Part shown: one piece after another, positions 17,266-26,844 of the stretch
How positions within the stretch are numbered: the stretch's first letter is position 1
Layout of the letters: each line of letters starts with the position of its first letter
DNA from: Ignavibacteria bacterium
GTDB taxonomy: Bacteria > Bacteroidota > Ignavibacteria > UBA10030 > SZUA-254
Length of the DNA stretch: 64,000 bases
Direction of reading: 5' to 3'
Assembly (NCBI GenBank): GCA_016178595.1
Contig: JACOSY010000034.1
Location: 1-64,000 of the forward strand
The notes under the pieces: model-generated
Database searches by the model: none
What the model was told of the DNA's origin: nothing
What the model saw: the letters and a program-made list of their open reading frames with translations, nothing else
Made by a program: the position numbers and the translations under genes

Positions 17266-20200
17266 TCAATAATAATCGAGAACTTGTTGTTCCTGGATGA
17301 TAACAACCTTCAATGTCTTTGTAACACCGAGTGAAGGCATCTCAACGTAAGCAATATAAATTCCACTTGCGACGGGGAGTCCGTTTTGGTTGTTGAGATC
17401 CCACGTTGCAAACTGCGACGCCGAACTCTGCTGTGCGGAATTAGGATCGATGTACCGAACGAGTAATCCGTCGAGCGCGATGATACGAATCCGCCAGTCA
17501 CCCGGTGGCAAGTGATTGAACGTCACAAATCGTGCAAAGCGGCTCGTCTCCGCCCTGTTGTAACCGTAGTACGGATTAGGATAGATATTAATTTTATTGA
17601 CATCCACCTTTGCGAGAGCCTGACTTGCGGTAACTGCAGGGGCAGTGAAGGTGAAGATATCCGATGTTGAATTCACGTGGTTGGCGAGAATAAGGAATTG
17701 ATCGCCGGCGTGGAAGTTCGCACCGCCTCTGCGGTTTACCGTTCCCCACCACATTACGGGAAGAGGATTGCTTACGATGTCCTTTTCCAAGTTTATATCC
17801 GGTGTTGCATCTGTATATGGCTCATCGAAGATAAAGAACCACTCGCGCGGTCCATCACTCTCGGTGTTGTTATAATCCCAACCATTGGGTGGCGGCCAGT
17901 AACGTCCATCTACTAACCCGCCCGGGCGATTGTTCTCCAAGTGGCCCACGGCAAGTCGTCGCGGAGGATCTGCTTCAACATCCCATGCTGAGAATGGAAC
18001 GCTCTTCTTGTATTCCTGGTATGCGTATCCTGGACCAGGATTGATGATGTACGGTGCAAACTCCGGTTTTGCCGCCGGTTGATTTGCCCGACGGAGATAG
18101 CGGTACGCGTACGAAAAATTCGAGTCTGCAACAGTGTTACGATCCCAAGTGCCATCTGCTTCCGCAAGCTTGACGAGAACATTTTTCAAATGTTCTGCGG
18201 GGACGGCACGAGGCGTGCCGTTAAAGAAATGCGACGGATCGTCCCAGCCGATGGCACCGAAAAAGCCTTCGAAACCATTCCCATCAGCATCGGCAAAAGT
18301 CCACCTCCGTGCACCTGACGGTATTGCCCAATCTTTCATTCCCGGCGGCGGCCCTGCGACCTTCACGTGTATTCCATCAACAATCAAGTAGTTGTCATCG
18401 CCACTTTGATTCGTCTGGTGAGTGAGTATGGTGGTATGAGTCGTAGTATCTGTCAGTGCCCATACGGTCGATCCGTCCGTTGTATCAATTGAAAACGTTA
18501 TGCTGTACGTATGGCCGGTTACTTTTGATGGCTCGACAACAATTGGAGTGATGATCCCGTCACTTCCGCCGGAATGTTGCACCTGCACCGTATCACCCAC
18601 AGAGGAGGTGTAGCGAATACCCGGATCTGCTGAGTGCGGGATTACACGCAATATCTGTGGCTGACTTTCGAGTGAATGGACCGGTACATTCGGGTCGCTA
18701 TTGTTGTTGTATGCAGTCACTGCGAAGAAATATGTCTGACCATTGACCAGGGGTTTCTCGCGAACTCGATCGGTAATAATTTTGAGGTAACGCTTGACCC
18801 CCGAATTGGTTCCAATCTGAACAGGACGTTGAAGGACTTGTCCCGATGCAGGGTCGAATGTATCGTCAAGGATCGTAGTGACTTCATTCACGAGATCATA
18901 CGTCGCTATTTTAATGTACTCATCTTTCTTCGCCGATTGCGTCGGCAACTGGTACACATTATAGCCTTCAAACGCGTACCCTTTGTTGACGGTATATTCC
19001 GTCGCATCGATAGCCTCATCGTCAAACCCCCAGTTCAACACAACCGATTTATCGAGTTCGCTGACGCGAATCTTCGGTGCGGGCGGAGCTTTCGGAAGAT
19101 CAAAGAGGTTATTGTAGGCAAACTGTGCGCTGAGGTCGTTGTACTTTAAGACGGAAATGCCCGACTTCACATCCGAACCGATCCCGGCTACCATTGCCAC
19201 TACGATATCCTGTGTATCACCGAGCGCCATTGTGAACGGCCCGCTGCTCAACATCATGCGGCGGTCACCCGGCGCATCGATAGTACCATCGAGGTAACCG
19301 GTACCCTTCACGGGATCTCCGCTCAGCCAGAACTTGGTAACTCCACCGCCGGGATATGAGAATGGTGCGCCGTTAATCGGCGTGAGTCCGCGCAGAAGAT
19401 TATACCACTGCACTGCTCCAACATAACTGAACGGTGGATCTGAAAATGTACCGCCGGCGGCAAAGTAGATCCATGATGTCATAGGAAGATTCTTAAACCC
19501 ATAGCGTCGCTTCAAATCGAACACGGCAGAATCACCCGTAGATGGGACAATCGGTCCGGCAAAGAAATCATATCCAACCGAAGGTGGTGCAAGACCAAAC
19601 GTGCGATAATTTGCATCGATCGTTGTCGAATTGTAGACGAAACCGAGACTAAGACTCGTATCGCATCCTTCGTAATCGTCTGAGAAATCGCCCAAATCCG
19701 GGTCTGCCCACTGACCGATTAACATGCTGTCGACCCGAGCATTTGCCGGAGTGGAAGCGGTTCCCTTGTAAATAAATTTGAATTTCTTGAAGATGACGTT
19801 GCCAAGTTGATCCGTGCGTGCATATCCCCAAAGCGTCGTCTGGACTTCCAACCCGATCGGGTCCGAGCCAAGGAATGATTGACTTTGCGCGGAATTCAAA
19901 TCGTTCATCACAAACCAGACAACCTGGTCAGCATCTGCGACACCGGGCTCATCCTTCGTTGGATCATACGTAACCTTACCGGTATTGGGATTAATCGCCG
20001 GAGTATAGGTGTTGTCTCCATCACGATCATAATATGGTGCGCCTTTTTGCCATGGCCATTCTGCCCAATCCGTTTCGTACTGCGCGCGAACTTGTGCAAT
20101 GTCGCCGTCAGTCACATCCTTCAAAGGCTTGTCGAGTAATTCGGCAGCGTCCTGACGTAAGTCGGCCGTTGCCCAATCTCGCCGGATGCGAAAGATGCGA

Positions 20201-20595
20201 ACGCTCTGATCACCCGGATTTTCTGCGACTCCTTTTGAGACGATAGCTCCGCCGACCATACCAGACTGATATGTTTGGCCGTTCGTGCGAAGCACTTGCG
20301 TGCCTCCGTCGTGAACCAGTCCGCCCCAGATCAGTCCGTCCGCGAAGATGGCTGTGCCGCTCCCGCGCGGGTACGTGACACCGGCGTTACCCGTACTCGG
20401 GTTTCGAGCAGACTGGCCGTCGTAGGAAATCCACATCGATATGTTGTTGATGTTGACGAGCGTCGAGAACGGGCCGGTCCCCGTTACCTTTTGCAGGGGC
20501 TTACCCGATGACTTACGTCCTTCCGCTCCGTATGAAAGTGAAGCGTTCATCATGAGAGTAATGGCCAGGAGAAAGAAAATTTTTGTTGTTCTCAT
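17266..20595 (-). CDS. Large secreted protein with T9SS-like C-terminal domain, cluster A
   Basis: 1109 residues from the ATG at 20595 (AGGTG upstream, signal peptide MRTTKIFFLLAITLMMNASLSYG). No enzyme motif recognised. A DRDGDNTYTP stretch may bind calcium. Fibronectin-like strands occur in the middle (SELDKSVVLNWGFDDEAIDA). The C terminus has INIYPNPYYGYN followed by GDWRIRIIALDG and LPVASGIYIAYV, a variant of the FlgD-like T9SS sorting domain with PNPY in place of PNPF. Organisation resembles the 809-residue protein at 51997-54426, which lies in the same position of cluster B. Probably displayed on or released from the cell surface. Confidence 0.8.
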   Translation of the reverse strand: MRTTKIFFLLAITLMMNASLSYGAEGRKSSGKPLQKVTGTGPFSTLVNINNISMWISYDGQSARNPSTGNAGVTYPRGSGTAIFADGLIWGGLVHDGGTQVLRTNGQTYQSGMVGGAIVSKGVAENPGDQSVRIFRIRRDWATADLRQDAAELLDKPLKDVTDGDIAQVRAQYETDWAEWPWQKGAPYYDRDGDNTYTPAINPNTGKVTYDPTKDEPGVADADQVVWFVMNDLNSAQSQSFLGSDPIGLEVQTTLWGYARTDQLGNVIFKKFKFIYKGTASTPANARVDSMLIGQWADPDLGDFSDDYEGCDTSLSLGFVYNSTTIDANYRTFGLAPPSVGYDFFAGPIVPSTGDSAVFDLKRRYGFKNLPMTSWIYFAAGGTFSDPPFSYVGAVQWYNLLRGLTPINGAPFSYPGGGVTKFWLSGDPVKGTGYLDGTIDAPGDRRMMLSSGPFTMALGDTQDIVVAMVAGIGSDVKSGISVLKYNDLSAQFAYNNLFDLPKAPPAPKIRVSELDKSVVLNWGFDDEAIDATEYTVNKGYAFEGYNVYQLPTQSAKKDEYIKIATYDLVNEVTTILDDTFDPASGQVLQRPVQIGTNSGVKRYLKIITDRVREKPLVNGQTYFFAVTAYNNNSDPNVPVHSLESQPQILRVIPHSADPGIRYTSSVGDTVQVQHSGGSDGIITPIVVEPSKVTGHTYSITFSIDTTDGSTVWALTDTTTHTTILTHQTNQSGDDNYLIVDGIHVKVAGPPPGMKDWAIPSGARRWTFADADGNGFEGFFGAIGWDDPSHFFNGTPRAVPAEHLKNVLVKLAEADGTWDRNTVADSNFSYAYRYLRRANQPAAKPEFAPYIINPGPGYAYQEYKKSVPFSAWDVEADPPRRLAVGHLENNRPGGLVDGRYWPPPNGWDYNNTESDGPREWFFIFDEPYTDATPDINLEKDIVSNPLPVMWWGTVNRRGGANFHAGDQFLILANHVNSTSDIFTFTAPAVTASQALAKVDVNKINIYPNPYYGYNRAETSRFARFVTFNHLPPGDWRIRIIALDGLLVRYIDPNSAQQSSASQFATWDLNNQNGLPVASGIYIAYVEMPSLGVTKTLKVVIIQEQQVLDYY

Positions 20596-20643
20596 AGTTG
20601 TTTCACCTATGGTTAGTAGATGGGTCTTCACACAATCAATTCA

Positions 20644-23600
20644 TTAATATTCCAGACGAACGCCAAAGCGAATCTGTCTTGGGACCCCGAAGAGGTCGCC
20701 GCCCTGGTTCCTCCAGTAATGCTGGCGTAACCCAAGATTGGCTGCCTGATACATTGCCACGTATGCATCGCCGCGCCCTGCTCCGTTCACAATTTGATCG
20801 CTAAGATCGGGATTCGAAAGGAAGCCATCATCTTCTGCATTGCCAGTTCGTCCGTATACGTTGATAACATTCTTCGTATCGAAGAGGTTCTGAACATAGA
20901 TGTAGGCGTTGACTTCAAACAGGTCCGGAATCGTAAACGTCTTATCGATGCGTAAGTCGATATTGAAGTTCCAGGGAGTCGTCGATGCATTGATCGCTTC
21001 GAGGGGACGACGGTTCCGGGGATCACCGTCGTAGAGGATACCGCCATCTTCCGGTCCTGTCTGACCAAGGCCACCGGCTACCTTGGTGTAGTTGTGACCG
21101 CTATTGAAGGTGAACAGTATATTTGCACCAAGGCGCTCGAGAATCGGTCCTCCGTCATCTTGTGCAAAGTGATAATCGACGTTAATCGATCCGCGGTGCG
21201 TTTGGTTGAAGCTCAGGGGAGAGATAACAGTTGGAATTTGCGAAGCATTTTCCACCGATGAAATGCCGGACGTAGTATTCGATCCCGTACCTTGCGCATC
21301 AGAGAGCGTATAATTGATTTTTGCCTGAACGCGGTTTGTACGACGAAGTGTAAGCGTAAATTCCAATCCTTTGGTTGTGGCAAAATCGCCGTTCTGGAGT
21401 ATGTCGTATGAACGGGCCAGAGCACCGCTCTGAGTCGTAATCTTGCTGACTTGAATCTGACCTTTGATATCCTTATAGAATCCGGTAATGTCAAACGATG
21501 AGAAGTTGGTGATCTGCTGGGTGAAGCCAACCTCGTATTGGGTCGTCCGCTCAGGGTCAAGACCAAGACCAACCGGTGTGGGGATAAAGTTTCGTCCCGA
21601 CACATACAACGAGAGTTGTGGAGAACCGAGGTAGATATCGTTCAACTCCGGAGACTGAATGAACTTTCCGTATTGCATGTGGAACACCGTCCGATCTGAC
21701 ACCGGGAATGAAAGACCAAGACGCGGGCTCACGGCACTGAAGGCGTCCTTTTGTCTGAGTGTGCTAGGATCGAGGTTGAAAATATCACCGTTGACAAACC
21801 CGGGGTTCGTTGCATCGATGAATTCACGATCGTCCGTGTCGAAGTAGTCGTACCGAACACCTGCGTTGATAATGAGATCGTTCAACTCGACTTTGTCCTG
21901 CAAGTATAAAGCTCCGAACTTCGGGTTTTTGGGACCGTCGAAGCCCCCATCGGTCTCATTACCGAAAACATCGTATCCATAGTTATTCGGGATCGCGGCA
22001 GACCGCATTGTTCGGACCCGTGCATCGGGATCGCGAGCAGAATCGGGTTTGGTGATGAATGTTGAAAACACGTTCTCCAGTCGACCGACGGAGTAGAATC
22101 GAACAGTGTACCGATTGTACGATCCGCCCACTTTGATTTCGTGCTGATTAGCTTGAGTTGTGAAGTCCAATGATCCGCCCACGTACGATTGCTTGAGCTT
22201 GAAGTAATTGGTTCCAACACCGAGGCCCGTGATTGAAGAACCACCGACAATCAACTCGCCGGGACGAGCGAATGGAAATCCATAAAAGCGATATTCATTC
22301 GGTGAAAGCTGTCCATTCATATAATTGAAGTAGGTGTATCCGAGCTTTGCATTCTCAACACTATCGCCATAGGCCATGATATTATCCTGAAAATCCGGAT
22401 CGTATCGTTTATCGCGAAAATTGAAATAGTTCAGGTTAATCTCATAGAACGTCTTTGGCGTAACAAGATGTGTAAACTTAAGATTGTACAGACCTGAGCT
22501 ATTCTCCCTAATCGGTAGACGTGACTGATCGAGGATATTCTGGACCGGCAGACTGTTGTCCCCTCGACGCTGCCAAGTGAGCGCTACACCAAACCGAACG
22601 ATATATGGATTATTATCCAAGATCACCGTACCGTTCGCGGTATAACGATTAATGAAGTTCGACGGGATCAGGCCATTCGGAATCTTCACTGTCCCGTATC
22701 GTGGATCGATCGACGATGCCGGGACGCCGCTTCCTGCAAAGAGCGTATCACCTTCCCGACCACCGCCCGGACCATCGATCAACGGAGATGGAAATTGAGC
22801 ATTCGGAAATTCGAATCCATTCCAGAGGGAGGGTGTACGATCGCGTTGGAACTGATTCTCACCGGCAAAGAAGAATTTTAGATGATCGCCAACCACAGGT
22901 CCACTGAGCGTAAGAACGTGATTCCAATAGCCGTATGAATACGTGTTCAACGACCTGTTGCTTTCCGAGGTGAACTTGTCGCTTTCAACAGAGTACGAGG
23001 CTTTGTATTTGCTCGTGCCCGAACGGAGTTGCTGACGGATAATGCCTGCATTCGCTCCACCGTATTCGGCATTGTATCCACCCGCCTGTATCTGGAACTC
23101 TTCAACGGCTTCCGGGATTATCGTTACAGCATTCCCGCCGTTCAGGATATTACGGCTACTGGCACCCTCGACGTAGAATCCGACTTCATCAGATCGCCCG
23201 CCGCGGATGTACACATTGTTATCTTGGAGAACGACGCCGGGTTGAAGTGCGAACACACTCGTGAGACCGCGTACCGGCAAGCCTTGCAGATCCTCCCTTC
23301 CAAGCACGCGAACGGCATTCGTCGCAGACTTGTTCACCAGCGGACGCTCTGCAACAATTTGCACTGCGGGAAGCTCGACATCTTGCGGCACGAGCTCAAA
23401 GTTCAACTCAGTCGTGAGATCGGCTGTCACCTTCAGATTTATCACCGGCGGTGCATGATAACCGACAAAGCTCGCCTTCACCGTATAACTTCCGGCAGGA
23501 ATGTTCAGGATGAGGTAATTCCCATCTGCGTCGGTGCTCGCACCATATGTTGTGCCGTCGACAAGTACATTTGCACCCACCGCAGGCTCATGCGTATCCT

Positions 23601-23700
23601 TGAGCGTTAGTTTTCCTCTGATCTTTCCCGCCGTTCCGGCGAAAAGTATCCCGGGAACAAGCAGCAAACAGAGTATATAAACTTTTAATCCTGTGTTCAT
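20644..23700 (-). CDS. TonB-dependent receptor with carboxypeptidase-regulatory domain, cluster A
   Basis: 1018 residues from the ATG at 23700, directly behind GGAGGAG and starting a signal peptide (MNTGLKVYILCLLLVPGILF). Residues about 25-110 form a CarboxypepD_reg-like domain (KIRGKLTLKDTHEPAVGANV, DADGNYLILNIPAGSYTV). A plug with LPVRGLTSVFALQPGVV and NNVYIRGGRSDEVGFYVEG follows, then a long barrel ending in IRFGVRLEY. This is SusC-like in layout, but no SusD gene is nearby; PorV and a secreted protein take that place. Substrate unknown. Homologous in architecture to the receptor at 54459-57341. Confidence 0.9.
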   Translation of the reverse strand: MNTGLKVYILCLLLVPGILFAGTAGKIRGKLTLKDTHEPAVGANVLVDGTTYGASTDADGNYLILNIPAGSYTVKASFVGYHAPPVINLKVTADLTTELNFELVPQDVELPAVQIVAERPLVNKSATNAVRVLGREDLQGLPVRGLTSVFALQPGVVLQDNNVYIRGGRSDEVGFYVEGASSRNILNGGNAVTIIPEAVEEFQIQAGGYNAEYGGANAGIIRQQLRSGTSKYKASYSVESDKFTSESNRSLNTYSYGYWNHVLTLSGPVVGDHLKFFFAGENQFQRDRTPSLWNGFEFPNAQFPSPLIDGPGGGREGDTLFAGSGVPASSIDPRYGTVKIPNGLIPSNFINRYTANGTVILDNNPYIVRFGVALTWQRRGDNSLPVQNILDQSRLPIRENSSGLYNLKFTHLVTPKTFYEINLNYFNFRDKRYDPDFQDNIMAYGDSVENAKLGYTYFNYMNGQLSPNEYRFYGFPFARPGELIVGGSSITGLGVGTNYFKLKQSYVGGSLDFTTQANQHEIKVGGSYNRYTVRFYSVGRLENVFSTFITKPDSARDPDARVRTMRSAAIPNNYGYDVFGNETDGGFDGPKNPKFGALYLQDKVELNDLIINAGVRYDYFDTDDREFIDATNPGFVNGDIFNLDPSTLRQKDAFSAVSPRLGLSFPVSDRTVFHMQYGKFIQSPELNDIYLGSPQLSLYVSGRNFIPTPVGLGLDPERTTQYEVGFTQQITNFSSFDITGFYKDIKGQIQVSKITTQSGALARSYDILQNGDFATTKGLEFTLTLRRTNRVQAKINYTLSDAQGTGSNTTSGISSVENASQIPTVISPLSFNQTHRGSINVDYHFAQDDGGPILERLGANILFTFNSGHNYTKVAGGLGQTGPEDGGILYDGDPRNRRPLEAINASTTPWNFNIDLRIDKTFTIPDLFEVNAYIYVQNLFDTKNVINVYGRTGNAEDDGFLSNPDLSDQIVNGAGRGDAYVAMYQAANLGLRQHYWRNQGGDLFGVPRQIRFGVRLEY

Positions 23701-23763
23701 AACTCCTCCAATCTTATCCGAGAGGAATAAACTGCGGTTATTGTAAATTCTCATCGTCATAGA

Positions 23764-25254
23764 TTACTCTCTTACTCGCGGGGTGGATGTGACCGTCTGT
23801 ATCTGTTTGGAAAGCCCAAATTGTCTGTCCGAGAACTGGTGAAGACCGAGAGTCTTCGCTACACCAGTAGCAATAATCGTATACATTCTTCCCTCAAGGA
23901 AGTCCGCCGCCGGCATGGACGCAATACCGTAATCTCCTTTTGCGGGATCAACGACTAACTGACCCCGGACTCGACCACCGGGATTCGTCTGATCGTGAAA
24001 GTTGACATACACATGACCGGCAACGACGCTATCAATGGCGCTGTCGGGAATCGCCCATGTGCCTGAGAAAGTGTTCGTGCTCAACGAATCAGGTATGAGC
24101 TGTGCTCGAATTGCGCCAGATCCGTGACCCGGAGTAAGGAAATTTACGTAAATTCTTCCCGTCAACAATTGTGTAACGAGAGCAGGAGTCAGTGGCTCAG
24201 AATCACTCGGCTTCCAGGTTCCAATGATCGTCGTGTCACCAAAAAACGGTGACCCAGTAGCAATTGTTCGGACAACGGGACCGATTGTTCCCGCTGAAGC
24301 GTTATGGAAGTGGGCTGCGATAAACCGATCATCCAATCCGGCACCCTTCGTGACAGTGATCGAATACTCCAATCCATCCTGCGTAAAAGTAAACGAACCG
24401 GTTCCAGATGCCGTTACGGTTGTGTCAGGTGGAACTTCATACTCACCGGAAATTTCCGCTTCCGGGAAAGTAATCTTCTGACTGCTTACATCAATTGGCT
24501 TGGCGACGGGGCCACCCACACCTGCTGCACCAAAGTGAAAATGAGCCGCAGTATACAAGCTATCGCGGACATCCGACTGGAGAGTGATTGAATAGCTTAA
24601 CATCCCACCGGCGGCAATATCAAACGTTCCTGTTCCAGTCGTGCGCGTGTTTACTGTTGGAACTGATTGGCTGCCATTGATTGTTGCCTCATAACCGCCA
24701 TCCGATGTTACGTACACCGCATGTGTACCTGCACTGACATTTGTGTATCCTTGACCTGTCGCAAATGGAACAGCACCTTTTAGCACCGTACCGGTCGCCG
24801 AGCTATCTTTGAATGATACGGCAGGTGCCGATCCCTTGGCCACATGCATGAATCGTATTTGTGCGATGCCCGCTTGGCCATTACTGTTGTTCGTGAAGCT
24901 ATACCCTTCATCCATTGATAGGAACCGATCCGTGCCCGTAAGCGGATAAATCAAAATCGTATTTTGGCTATTGGAGCGCAATGGCACTGTCTTCGTAGCC
25001 GAAGCAAACCCAAACTCCCTACCGCCAGCCGGAAGATCGAGGTAGCCAGTCGCTTCACCAAAAGAAAGAGTCCCGACGGCATTACCATCAACGGTCACTT
25101 GACCACTCGCAGCATCCGTTGCAACATGGACAAAACGAGTAAGCGCACGGTAGTCGGGCGGGAGCTGACCTTGCGATGGAGTATCAACGCAACTCCAAAA
25201 GATCAACGACACTCCACCAACGGCAAGCAAACAAATTGTATGAAGTATTCGCAT
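23764..25254 (-). CDS. Lipoprotein with DUF4397 and CHRD domains, cluster A
   Basis: 496 residues from the ATG at 25254 (GGAGG at good spacing). The N terminus MRILHTICLLAVGGVSLIFW leads to SCVD, a plausible lipobox. Residues about 35-200 match DUF4397 (TRFVHVATDAASGQVTVDG, IRFMHVAKGSAPAVSF). CHRD-type segments follow (GTGSFTFTQDGLEYSITV, AHFHNASAGTIGPVV, GHVYVNFHDQTNPGGRVRGQL). Such domains occur in surface-anchored proteins of unknown binding role. First gene of cluster A, behind a good promoter and a leader of about 205 nt. Confidence 0.87.
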   Translation of the reverse strand: MRILHTICLLAVGGVSLIFWSCVDTPSQGQLPPDYRALTRFVHVATDAASGQVTVDGNAVGTLSFGEATGYLDLPAGGREFGFASATKTVPLRSNSQNTILIYPLTGTDRFLSMDEGYSFTNNSNGQAGIAQIRFMHVAKGSAPAVSFKDSSATGTVLKGAVPFATGQGYTNVSAGTHAVYVTSDGGYEATINGSQSVPTVNTRTTGTGTFDIAAGGMLSYSITLQSDVRDSLYTAAHFHFGAAGVGGPVAKPIDVSSQKITFPEAEISGEYEVPPDTTVTASGTGSFTFTQDGLEYSITVTKGAGLDDRFIAAHFHNASAGTIGPVVRTIATGSPFFGDTTIIGTWKPSDSEPLTPALVTQLLTGRIYVNFLTPGHGSGAIRAQLIPDSLSTNTFSGTWAIPDSAIDSVVAGHVYVNFHDQTNPGGRVRGQLVVDPAKGDYGIASMPAADFLEGRMYTIIATGVAKTLGLHQFSDRQFGLSKQIQTVTSTPRVRE

Positions 25255-25467
25255 GAGATAGACCTCCAAGGCTTTTTGGACTTAGGTCAATAAATTAAAA
25301 CAACTGATGACTTGGAAAATTTTTGTGGGATCACTTCCCACGTGAAGAGACGGAATATGGAATGTTCCGGAGGAAGGCGACAGCCAGACATTGCGTTGAT
25401 CGTTCACTTTCTTTATACCAGTGAGGTCGAACAATGATTCACCGTCTCAGATTCTTATTCTTGGGAG
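25255..25467 (-). other. 5' leader of cluster A
   Basis: About 205 nt between the likely transcription start and the first gene. On the minus strand GACCT in the last 40 nt can pair with AGGTC, which overlaps the ribosome binding site GGAGG, and a GTGGGA/TCCCAC hairpin lies upstream. No known riboswitch was recognised. Confidence 0.35.
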
Positions 25468-25496
25468 AATATAATCAATCAAATCACACTTGTCAA
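25468..25496 (-). promoter_or_regulatory. Promoter of outer-membrane cluster A
   Basis: TTGACA (25491-25496), 17-bp spacer, TATATT (25468-25473) on the minus strand. The first base of the -35 box is the last base of the 8-bp target duplication of the transposon, so everything farther upstream was replaced by the insertion. Confidence 0.75.
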
Positions 25497-25503
25497 GTTT
25501 TTC
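25496..25503. repeat. Target site duplication, left copy
   Basis: AGTTTTTC, identical to 28879-28886 on the other side of the transposon. Confidence 0.92.
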
Positions 25504-25522
25504 GGTAGTGTTACAGTTTGAT
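25504..25522 (+). repeat. Left terminal inverted repeat of the transposon
   Basis: GGTAGTGTTACAGTTTGAT; the exact reverse complement is at 28860-28878. Confidence 0.93.
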
Positions 25523-25525
25523 ATC

Positions 25526-25601
25526 CTCGGTTTGTCACCGAGCACATAGGTCAGACCGCGCCTCCCTACTCAATGCAGACGGCTACTCAGTTCGAGTAGC
25601 C
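25526..25601. other. Two subterminal hairpins at the left transposon end
   Basis: CTCGGT/ACCGAG with a 5-nt loop (25526-25542) and GGCTACTC/GAGTAGCC with a 5-nt loop (25581-25601), both perfect. Neither has a T-run. Role unknown; could be transposase contacts or RNA structures. Confidence 0.6.
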
Positions 25602-25653
25602 ATCCTGCTTTTCAGTGTAGAGATCACGACTACAAATCTCATCTTTATCTAAC

Positions 25654-25687
25654 AAAAAGGACGAACAGGGCAAGCCCATCCGTCCTT
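25654..25687 (-). terminator. Terminator-like hairpin facing out of the transposon
   Basis: AAGGACG/CGTCCTT enclosing GGGC/GCCC, followed on the minus strand by five T residues. It would stop minus-strand transcripts leaving the element toward cluster A, although no minus-strand gene lies immediately upstream. Confidence 0.65.
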
Positions 25688-25911
25688 AGCAAACCACGCC
25701 ACACTTGAGATGTGAACTATGATTCTTACTAATATAATGTAACGGGGTGATTATATTCAAATTGAAAACAAAACAATCTTTTCCGGTTTTGAACTTTAAT
25801 TATACGGACAAGGATGAAAAAATGAAATTTTTATGTAATTGATAAAACGTTGATTCTATTGTATTTATACAAAATAAAACTGGATAGTTTTCATTTTCCC
25901 GAAGTTTGCTA

Positions 25912-25940
25912 TTGACAAAGCCGGAATTCTTTCGTACATT
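25912..25940 (+). promoter_or_regulatory. Promoter of the 280-residue passenger gene
   Basis: TTGACA (25912-25917), 17-bp spacer, TACATT (25935-25940), 45 bp before the ATG, which has AGAGGTG as ribosome binding site. Confidence 0.6.
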
Positions 25941-25984
25941 ATATACAAGCAAACCGACATACTTTAATCTCAAAGAGGTGAACT

Positions 25985-26827
25985 ATGAATACCACGAATA
26001 CTCCAGCCGATCCGCAGGAAGCTCCTTCCAAACAAAGAAGCAAATACGGTACAAAAACACCGTATATTTCCTTTGAAGAATGCGTCAGAATTACAAAAGA
26101 TGTTTGCAAGCTCGCGGGGTTTGACGGGACTATTGATGCTCTCGTGAAGATCACGGGTAATTCGCCCAGTAGTAGCTCATTCACCGACAAGAGGAGTGCT
26201 GTCAAAGGCTTTGGCTTGATGACCACTCAGGGGCAAACCTATTCTCTGACTGATATTGGTAAACGTGTTGCTCAACCAGAGTCAGCAGAAAACGAAGCAG
26301 AAGCAATCTTTGAAGCATTTTGCAAGAATGATACTCTTAAAAACGTGTGGGAGAACTACAAAGGAAAAATCCTTCCTCAAGCTGAATATATCGCAAACTA
26401 TTTTGAAACGAATCTTGAAATTCCCACCGAGCGAAAGGATGATTGGGCTTCATATTTCATCGAAGCCGCCAAGTATGCTGGCTTATTGCACGAAAGGGAA
26501 TCAGGTTCATATCAAGTTCTTCTCGGGCCGAGTGTTAGTAAAAAGACCGATGTAGAGCCACCGACCAATGGTAAAGGAGAAGCTAAACTACCTCTCAAGA
26601 AACCCGAATCACAAATCGAAGCCCTTACGAAAAATCCTGCACTTCCAACTATCGAAGTCACTGAAAGTGAGCACTGGGGAATCCTGAGTCAACGAAGGAT
26701 TTCCGGAAACAGAAAAGCAGTCATTGCTATTCCAGACGAATTGTTGCAAGAAGACATTGATATGTTGAAGACAATCCTGAAAGGAATCGACGTGCAACTT
26801 GATGGTCTGAAAAAATACAATGCTTGA
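25985..26827 (+). CDS. Unknown passenger protein of the transposon, winged-helix-like
   Basis: 280 residues. No confident family. The N-terminal 30 residues are polar and disordered-looking. Residues about 30-180 read like two winged-helix-type units: SFTDKRSAVKGFGLMTTQGQ followed by YSLTDIGKRVAQPES, a pattern seen in proteins that sense or bind DNA, then a helical segment ending YFIEAAKYAGLLHER. A low-complexity linker (PTNGKGEAKLPLKKPE) leads to a C-terminal segment with AVIAIPDELLQEDIDMLKTI. The gene ends exactly where the strong ribosome binding site of the next small ORF begins. A regulatory or DNA-binding role is only a guess. Confidence 0.75.
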   Translation: MNTTNTPADPQEAPSKQRSKYGTKTPYISFEECVRITKDVCKLAGFDGTIDALVKITGNSPSSSSFTDKRSAVKGFGLMTTQGQTYSLTDIGKRVAQPESAENEAEAIFEAFCKNDTLKNVWENYKGKILPQAEYIANYFETNLEIPTERKDDWASYFIEAAKYAGLLHERESGSYQVLLGPSVSKKTDVEPPTNGKGEAKLPLKKPESQIEALTKNPALPTIEVTESEHWGILSQRRISGNRKAVIAIPDELLQEDIDMLKTILKGIDVQLDGLKKYNA

Positions 26828-26844
26828 GAAAGGAGGTGATCGCA

